A stretch of DNA of 64,000 bases, taken from contig CM070639.1 of the NCBI GenBank assembly GCA_036346255.1, forward strand, positions 27,248,165 through 27,312,164, given 5' to 3'. Shown here piece by piece: positions 58,672 to 64,000 of this stretch (the stretch's first letter is position 1; each line of letters begins with the position of its first letter). The position numbers were made by a program, and so were the translations under genes. The notes beneath the pieces were generated by a model that saw only the letters and a list, made by a program, of their open reading frames with translations, did not search any database and was not told where the DNA came from. The stretch comes from Ampelocalamus luodianensis. Lineage: Eukaryota > Streptophyta > Magnoliopsida > Poales > Poaceae.

Positions 58672-60439
58672 CGGTGACAAGATAATTGCATCATGTATGA
58701 TTAAATATTATTTTGTTACTGTGTTATTTTGTTTGGTTGACTGATATTGACCTTTCTATATTCATTTCTTCCGTTGCGCAATGTCCAAAATAAATACACG
58801 CATGCGCTACGAGCGATATCCATTTTGTTTCATATGTACAAATGCATGTATCATCATATTTTTTGATCCCATGAAAAAATAACTATTTAAATACATGCTT
58901 AACAAGGCCCTTTAAACCCTTAAAGGCACTTCAGACCTTTCATACTTCACACACAACTCAATAAGCCAACATCCTACAAAAAGTCTGACTACCAAACAAC
59001 AAAGTTTGGCTTAAAAGCTTAGAGGTTTATAAGCAAAAAAAAAACTGACTTTAAACTATAAGGCAAAAAGTCTAAGTCTAAACAAAGAGGACCAAAATCT
59101 TTGCCGTGGCGGTTTAGCACCGTGTAATTATTAATCAAAAGTTCGAAACCGTCTAGGAAAAAAGAACCGTGCGTAGTCGGTGATGTAACATTACTAGGTC
59201 TAGTAATGTAGTTTCTACTGTAACGATTAATTTAATTTGGTGTGTTGATTTTTCAGTTGGACGGCTGACATTGGAGGAGTCAGGAATAGTTGTTTACGTA
59301 GTTTGATGAGATGGGCCGGCGTTACTTCTTCCAAGTCTTGTCTACCAGTAAAAATAACATCTCCTTTTTTACCTTTTACCATTCGTGGTAAATGCGGGCG
59401 ATGGGCGTCGTGACACACGGTTGATGACGAGCAAAGCTCTCTTAGCTTCCGCGCAGGGTCAAACGTTGACTCGAAAATTCTTTAGGGCCTCTTCGGAAGA
59501 ATTTTTAAGAGAGGGAAATGACCCCTCGAAAAAGGGTTTCGTGTAAATTGCAAATGGTAAATTGGTATTAGTAGGTAAAAGCAATAATCAAACACGCGTG
59601 GCCTTAAGAGGGCTTAACTAGGACTAAAATAGCATCTCAAAATTGGTTAATGCTAAAAGGCGGGTATGAGTTTTTTTCCCCCGAAGTGTCACTTAATTGT
59701 TGCAGAAATTCAATTTAAATGATGCAATATTTCAATGCAAATATTATGGATAATTAGGTAAATGATCCTGTAATCATCCATAGTTTGAGAAATGCCACTG
59801 TAATTGTACGGCCTTGAAATATGCCACTATAATTGTCAAATACTCTGAAGAATGCTATTGGACCTAATACACCATCTCTTAACACGAATAAATAACTCAT
59901 ATTTGATTACATATTTTTCATGTGGACGCTTTTGTCCTCAACCATATCCTCATCACCCTCTCTCATTCTGTTACAACTTCTGTAACATCTCTCAAGCTCC
60001 GGTAACATTTTGTATGGACTGATGCAACAAATTGTCTGACGATGGGACATCTGCTGCCTGAGTTGCATTGAGAAAATTACGCCCCCAAGTGCCAATCTAG
60101 CATCTGACTGGATCTAGCTGGCACTAGCACAGTGACATGAAATGAAATGATTATTTGGAAATTATAAAATCATTTCGTCCACAGAAAAGACGCAGCAACA
60201 TGGTCAATAGCGTACGTGCTTTTGGTTGCACAAGTCAACAAAAGAAAAACCTAGTAGTACCTTTTTAGTATATGTTGCACAAGTCAACAAATTATAGTAT
60301 ACGTTGTACTGGTCATAGGCTAGTGGCCTCATATGTCAATCCCTTATTTTTTTTGGAATTCTTTTAATTCCCAAAATTTATTTTTATTCCGTGTGTCCCT
60401 CGTGTCATTCTCTCAACTTTTTCAAAATTCCCAAAAATA
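58669..60439. other. Anonymous A/T-rich sequence
   Basis: No convincing gene. There is a TTAGGGCCTCTTCGGAAG motif near 59483 that looks like a PIF/Harbinger-type end with a TTA target, but no partner end was found. A duplicated AAATGCCACTGTAATTG / ATATGCCACTATAATTG pair is at about 59792-59840. A GAAATGATT/AATCATTTC hairpin is near 60143-60177. TTGCACAAGTCAACAAA occurs twice (about 60226 and 60274). The minus-strand 63-codon frame at 59227-59418 matches nothing I recognise. Confidence 0.4.
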
Positions 60440-60715
60440 AAGATTCCCAGAATATTCTCTCAGCCCCACTTGTCAGTCAAACATATTCTCTCTCCCTTTT
60501 TGTTTTGTTGATTTTCTTTCTCGATCAAACCTCTGAGAACTCGTTTTTCCTCACACAAACTCCGATTGAACCCATTCAGATTTCTAGATTCATCCTAAAT
60601 CAAGCACTATCGTCCGTACCTTTATATTCCAATTTTGAGTTTGTTTGATTTGTATTTTTGAATTTTATTTGTTTTTGTGTTTTCTCTCTCATTAGATGTT
60701 GACGTTCTAAATCCG
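60440..60715 (+). repeat. Fragment of a G-type (Tekay-like) LTR
   Basis: Aligns by eye with 47340-47655 in the G LTR: CACTTGTCAGTC, CAAACTCCGATTGAACCCATTCAG (variant), TTTCTAGATTCAT and the T-rich block ending TGTTGACGTT. It is diverged from G, so it is an independent old fragment. The frame 60391-60648 lies within it and is not a gene. Confidence 0.6.
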
Positions 60716-61996
60716 AATCAAACTCCAAAAATTAAAGATTGAAACTATCTCAAACGGATTCAGATGAAGGAGTCCTTGTAGCATACGGCATGAACTCTCA
60801 GTGAATAGTATATACAAACATGAACAATACCACACAGATGAACTATACTAAAACCCTAATTCAGCCCAAACAAGAAATCAAACCAATGAATTAGATTGAA
60901 AATAAAGATTGCGCTACGTTAAGGGAAAACGAAACAGCAACTAAAATCAAATATATCCATTGGATCAAAACCTATCAAACTCACTAAAATTTAGATTGGA
61001 GCTATGGTTTGATGAACAAATATTTTTATAGGCTTTTTCGATGTAATAGGATAGCACAAAAGTAAAAATCAATCTACTATTTTTTTGGGATTTCTTTCAA
61101 AATTAATGAGCAGTCCAAAATAGTAAATGCTATTTACTTGTTTTGTGGAATTATCGAATGAATAGTATGAAACAATACTAAATAATGCTAAAACAAATCT
61201 ACTAATCAAAGATAAAGATTCTAAGGTGTCAACGGAGCTCTGATACCAAGATAATAAGGGGTGCCCGATCTTCACAACTTAGAATCTAGATTACACCGTG
61301 ATACCCAACGAATCGACAAGGTTAATTGATGCCAATGCAACGACCTACAATGCATGAACTCACTGAACCACACGCTATGGTAGCTCCACTTGGCCACGAT
61401 CAAGTGGGGATTAATCTCCCTACATTCCATGGGGGCAGCCGGCGGCTTGCACAAACCATAGAACGATGCAAAAGAGCAATATGAAATCTCATTAATCTTC
61501 ATGGTGACACTGCGGTGCCCATACATAGGGTATTATGGGTGTGTGGGACAATCCCCCCCCCGGCATGGGCTAGGCCCAACCAAACTCTAGTTGGCCCAAG
61601 TGGCCAATTTGGCTTCTAAGCCCAATTTGAAACTGAATTGTTTTAAAATCTATAAAATAGTTACATGGCCCATTTAGGACATCCCAAGTCATATGGCATG
61701 CAAGCCCATCAATTAATCCATGCTAACACTTCAATCAGGCTAAACTGCTCAATACAGTCTTTTAAGCTCTTTCGGTCCAATTGGAGGAGTTGGACTACCA
61801 TTGTTTCAATTCCAGCTGCATGGGCTTGTCTTGGGCTTCCCTTGGACGTGGGAGAGGTGGAGGTGGGCTTAGGTGGCCGCATGTGCCTCCCTTCCTTCTA
61901 GGCTTGGCCATATGTGCCTCCCCTCTCCTTGGTTGGGCTATCGCATGGGCTCCCTTGGACTTGCTTCCTCCTTGCTGGCCGTATGGAGGACCTTGG
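60716..61996 (-). mobile_element. Remnant LTR with adjacent PBS (unclassified LTR retrotransposon)
   Basis: At 61237-61248 the minus strand has a perfect TGGTATCAGAGC methionine-tRNA PBS. To its left (60716-61236) is leader-like A-rich sequence. To its right is about 740 bases of LTR-like sequence (from about 61251), including a run of C at 61551-61561 and many GGCCCAA/TTGGGCC motifs. No gag or pol, no second LTR and no target duplication could be found, so type and limits are open. The 61665-61999 frames are composition artefacts. Confidence 0.45.
61237..61248 (-). other. Primer-binding site TGGTATCAGAGC
   Basis: Twelve-base perfect match (minus strand) to the usual initiator-methionine tRNA PBS of plant LTR retrotransposons. 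It is the only firm mark of the element at 60716-61996. Confidence 0.7.
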
Positions 61997-62015
61997 TGAT
62001 GAACGACAAAGGTTC

Positions 62016-62797
62016 TGATTTTGGCCTGATCTTTTGATGAGAAGATATGTTTGGTAGTAGTCGCTCAACTATCACGATCCTGGCTACGAACTCGCAAGGC
62101 TCGAAACCACGCAATCGCTGAGCTGCTTGACAAGTCGTTATCAACCGTGCATGAATACCCAGTTGACCTGATCACGAAGATCGATTCCTGTATACACCAA
62201 AGAAGCATGCAAAAACAAGATAAATAAGTAATCTGAAATTGCAAATATGAATGGAATGTATTGATAGGTCGGGTTCCGAAGAACAATGTCGCTGTTGATA
62301 TCGCCGACCAAGAGGACAAAGAATAAAGTAGCAAAGCTAAACTTCAATCAACAAAACCCGAAGAACTAAAGGGGATGGCGACCACTATGTATAGGAGGAA
62401 GAGGGAGAGGCGGTGGTAATGTTCATGCATGAATAGTATCATATGAACAGTACAGGCCCTAGGGTTTCTCTCCAAATTACAAGGCCCGCGGCCCAAATAG
62501 GTGACGCAACACCTTCTTTTGATGATTGCGGCGTGTACAGAAGGAATTTGGTAGTGAGTCTAGATCCGTTTGAAAGAGGACGAGATAAGTTTCAATCAAG
62601 TACTTGTGGACCTCAAACGGAGTTCGTGTGCGAAAGTTATGCATATTTGAAGTCAGGGCTGTCTCCGGAGGCCGAACTAGATGCAGAACGTGTCAAACTT
62701 GAACTCTTGGTTGGCTTAGACACAAAGTGATGTGGAAACCATCCTTGTACCATGATGTGGAGTAGCGCTCATATCTGGAGGGTTGATGTTCTCATCA
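62016..62797 (-). repeat. 3' LTR of element F
   Basis: TGATGAGAACATCAACC start on the minus strand. The distal part shares the TTATCAACCGTGC...GTTGACCTGATCACGAAGA segment with the B and E2 LTRs. The right end (low coordinate) is placed at TGATTTTGG by comparison with E2; it may be off by a few bases. Confidence 0.68.
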
Positions 62798-62812
62798 TCC
62801 TCCCCTTCTTGC
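62798..62812 (-). other. Polypurine tract of element F
   Basis: On the minus strand TGCAAGAAGGGGAGGA, adjoining the LTR start, in the same position and wording as in element B (18412-18426). Confidence 0.75.
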
Positions 62813-62814
62813 AT

Positions 62815-63276
62815 TTAAGTCGTCCTCGACTCAAGCTCATCCTCCAATTCCAAGAAAAGCTTCAAAACATGTAGCAACGCATGCTCATCTTCCTGCAAAA
62901 TGTTAGCAACAGCGGGTGGTAAAAAAATAGAGAAAATTTTACAAATTAAAGGTGAGTGTGCATGCATCAAATCAGTAAAGCTACATTTTCTCATAGCATT
63001 CAGTTTGCAACTCAATTTGCAAGTATAACTGAAGTATATAGTAAAGTTATTCATCGCCCTGTGAATGGGCAGCACAACAATTGAATTCAAAGTGCACAAG
63101 TCATTGATATAATCAAATTTCAATTGGGAAATAGCAAATTTATCTACCAAGGGTGAAAAGATTTGTAAGTTCTTCCATACTTCAACATCATTATTCAGAT
63201 TGTCAATGCTAAATGGTGCAATAAAGGTGAACACATAGGCATTGGATGAGCACACAAGAATTATTGTCCCAAACAA
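62815..63276 (-). CDS. Hypothetical frame of element F ending in an integrase-tail-like peptide
   Basis: 153 codons on the minus strand. The N-terminal 130 residues resemble no family I know (contains DNLNNDVEVWKNLQIFSPLV and CKLSCKLNAMRKCSF). The last 15-20 residues (LELEDELESRTT) are like the end of the CRM-type integrase. It may be the continuation of the frame at 63333-63906, separated by a stop and about 56 bases. No start context or zinc finger is evident. Function is unknown; it may be non-functional. Confidence 0.4.
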   Translation of the reverse strand: MFGTIILVCSSNAYVFTFIAPFSIDNLNNDVEVWKNLQIFSPLVDKFAISQLKFDYINDLCTLNSIVVLPIHRAMNNFTIYFSYTCKLSCKLNAMRKCSFTDLMHAHSPLICKIFSIFLPPAVANILQEDEHALLHVLKLFLELEDELESRTT

Positions 63277-63332
63277 AGAAGCTTCAATTCATTTATGTGA
63301 TCACAAGTTATGCATATGCAATATACCAAAAA

Positions 63333-63906
63333 TTAATTATTTATACCATAATCTCCAATTAACTTAAAACTATAGGTGTAGGTGCTAGAAGGAGAATTTA
63401 GATATGAAATTTCAGAAACTTTCTCCATAGCACATTCCAGACTAACGGAATCATTAAGTATGATATAACACAAAGCTTCAGCAGGGGATATTCTATCCAA
63501 TACTTGCTTATCTGTAATTAATTCAACATGTGCAAAATTATGAGAATTCAAATCAGCACATGGTTTGTTCAAGTTAATACAAGAAATATCAAAAGATTGC
63601 ACCACTACAGCAGGTATATACTCACATAGTTGCTCTATGTCTTGCTGTAGCACTAAATCAGTATCTTTGTCATGATCTTCCTCATCAGATACTGTAGGTA
63701 CCTCAAGTTGCTCCTCTAATGGCATAAGATGCGCCAGATCATCCTTCATCTCTTCATGCATCTCGGCGGTATCTGTATATGGAGTAGGAGCCAAAACAAT
63801 GTCAGCATTTTCAGTTACTTTCGGTTGCACCTCGCTTGTGACTGTGGGTGGTGGAGGTACAAAACAACGTTGTAATTTCTTCTTCATTTGCTCCCATGTG
63901 TATATG
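63333..63906 (-). CDS. Element F open frame: Gag-like start plus acidic region of unknown function (5' truncated)
   Basis: 191 open codons on the minus strand, entering at 63906 from the interrupted upstream part; the codons beyond 63906 belong to the inserted LTR. The first residues (YTWEQMKKKLQRCFVPPPP) are like the end of a gypsy Gag capsid domain (compare TWERLKEAMRNRFVPPSY in B). The rest is acidic: MHEEMKDDLAHLMPLEEQLE, VSDEEDHDKDTDLVLQQDIE, then FDISCINLNKPCADLNSHNF and the C-terminal part ending GDYGINN. It has no zinc knuckle, protease or RT motif. It is one of the longer uninterrupted frames here and may be a real protein of a non-autonomous element. Confidence 0.5.
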
Positions 63907-64000
63907 TGTAACATCCTAATTCTTGGCTTATGTTTCAAATGTAAGAAAATGAGAAGAAATTAAAACTTTTTCTTGCATTTTGAAGATTTTGAACTTTTCT
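63907..64000 (+). mobile_element. Start of another A-family LTR (runs off window)
   Basis: TGTAACATCCTAATTC, then TGTTTCAAATGTAAGAAAAT and TTAAAACTTTTTCTT follow the reverse complement of the ends of A1 (32413 downward) and A2 (55936 downward). It is on the plus strand and interrupts the frame of element F. The left target copy would be tatat-like bases before 63907. Confidence 0.75.

Larger units (their letters stand above)
62016..63906 (-). mobile_element. Element F: B-related (CRM-like) element without recognisable pol, 3' part
   Basis: On the minus strand an internal region (63906 to about 62811) ends in the PPT AAGAAGGGGAGGA. It is followed by a 3' LTR (62797 down to about 62016, 782 bases) starting TGATGAGAACATC, related to the B and E2 LTRs. 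The last coding-like segment before the PPT and into the LTR (ELEDELESRTT, then MQEGEDDE) matches the integrase tail of B (GEEDEAELRTT, LQEGEDDE). Upstream there is no RT or integrase, only two frames of unknown kind. The 5' part is cut by an A-family LTR at 63907. Confidence 0.7.

Noticed and set aside
59483..59500. TTAGGGCCTCTTCGG as right end of the PIF element
   Set aside because: No matching inverted end with TTA was found near 57000, so the element could not be bounded.
61665..61999. Two plus-strand frames of 72-78 codons
   Set aside because: They lie in LTR-like sequence with GGCCCAA motifs and have no recognisable domain.

Overview
This window is plant nuclear DNA, most likely from a grass (Poaceae) with a large repeat-rich genome. 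It holds long-LTR Ty3/gypsy elements of the chromovirus type, a Ty1/copia element, a Mutator-like element (MULE) carrying a plant-mobile-domain gene, PIF/Harbinger and hAT-type relics, and no recognisable ordinary host gene. Nearly all coding regions are broken, many by stops typical of methylated-C decay. The features are therefore mostly transposable elements (TEs) and their parts. All boundaries, target-site duplications (TSDs), primer-binding sites (PBSs) and polypurine tracts (PPTs) were read by eye.

The layout is a nest. The oldest layer is a hAT/ZMYM1-like transposase relic whose surviving 3' part starts at 56032. Into it went element G, a Tekay/Del-like gypsy element on the + strand. 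Its 3' LTR ends at 56031 and its 5' end lies left of the window. G survives in pieces: 4804-4828, 13640-16451, 32419-34332, 42348-42613, 46562-49170 and 55942-56031. The pieces are separated by later insertions: a copia element (to 4803); D, a non-coding LARD-like element (4829-13634, TSD tgaac); A1, a solo LTR of about 5 kb (16452-32413, TSD aaatt); a complete MULE (34333-42338, 9-bp TSD ctcgcctgc); E, a partial solo LTR (42614-46561, TSD agcc); and A2, a deleted gypsy element (49171-55936, TSD atatt).

A third layer sits inside these. A1 contains B, a complete CRM-like gypsy element (17500-25183, TSD cacac, two 912-bp LTRs), and C, a truncated and inverted relative of D (about 27140-31163). 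E contains E2, a B-related fragment.

Right of the hAT relic are a PIF/Harbinger transposase with one stop and one frameshift (57231-58581), a (TA)n microsatellite, mostly anonymous DNA, a G-type LTR fragment, a lone LTR with PBS, and F (62016-63906). F has a B-like LTR and PPT but an unfamiliar open frame in place of pol. F is cut at 63907 by another A-family LTR that runs off the window.

The most interesting signals are: (1) an array of five or six consecutive hairpins, each introduced by GAGGTCC, in the LTRs of the non-coding D/C family, with stems that differ in sequence but keep pairing between divergent copies; (2) the D/C non-coding internal domain, collinear between copies; (3) a complete MULE carrying MuDR transposase, plant mobile domain and GRF-type zinc-finger genes, whose terminal inverted repeats (TIRs) carry palindromes centred on TGAGTCA; (4) element F, resembling a non-autonomous partner of the CRM-like element B.
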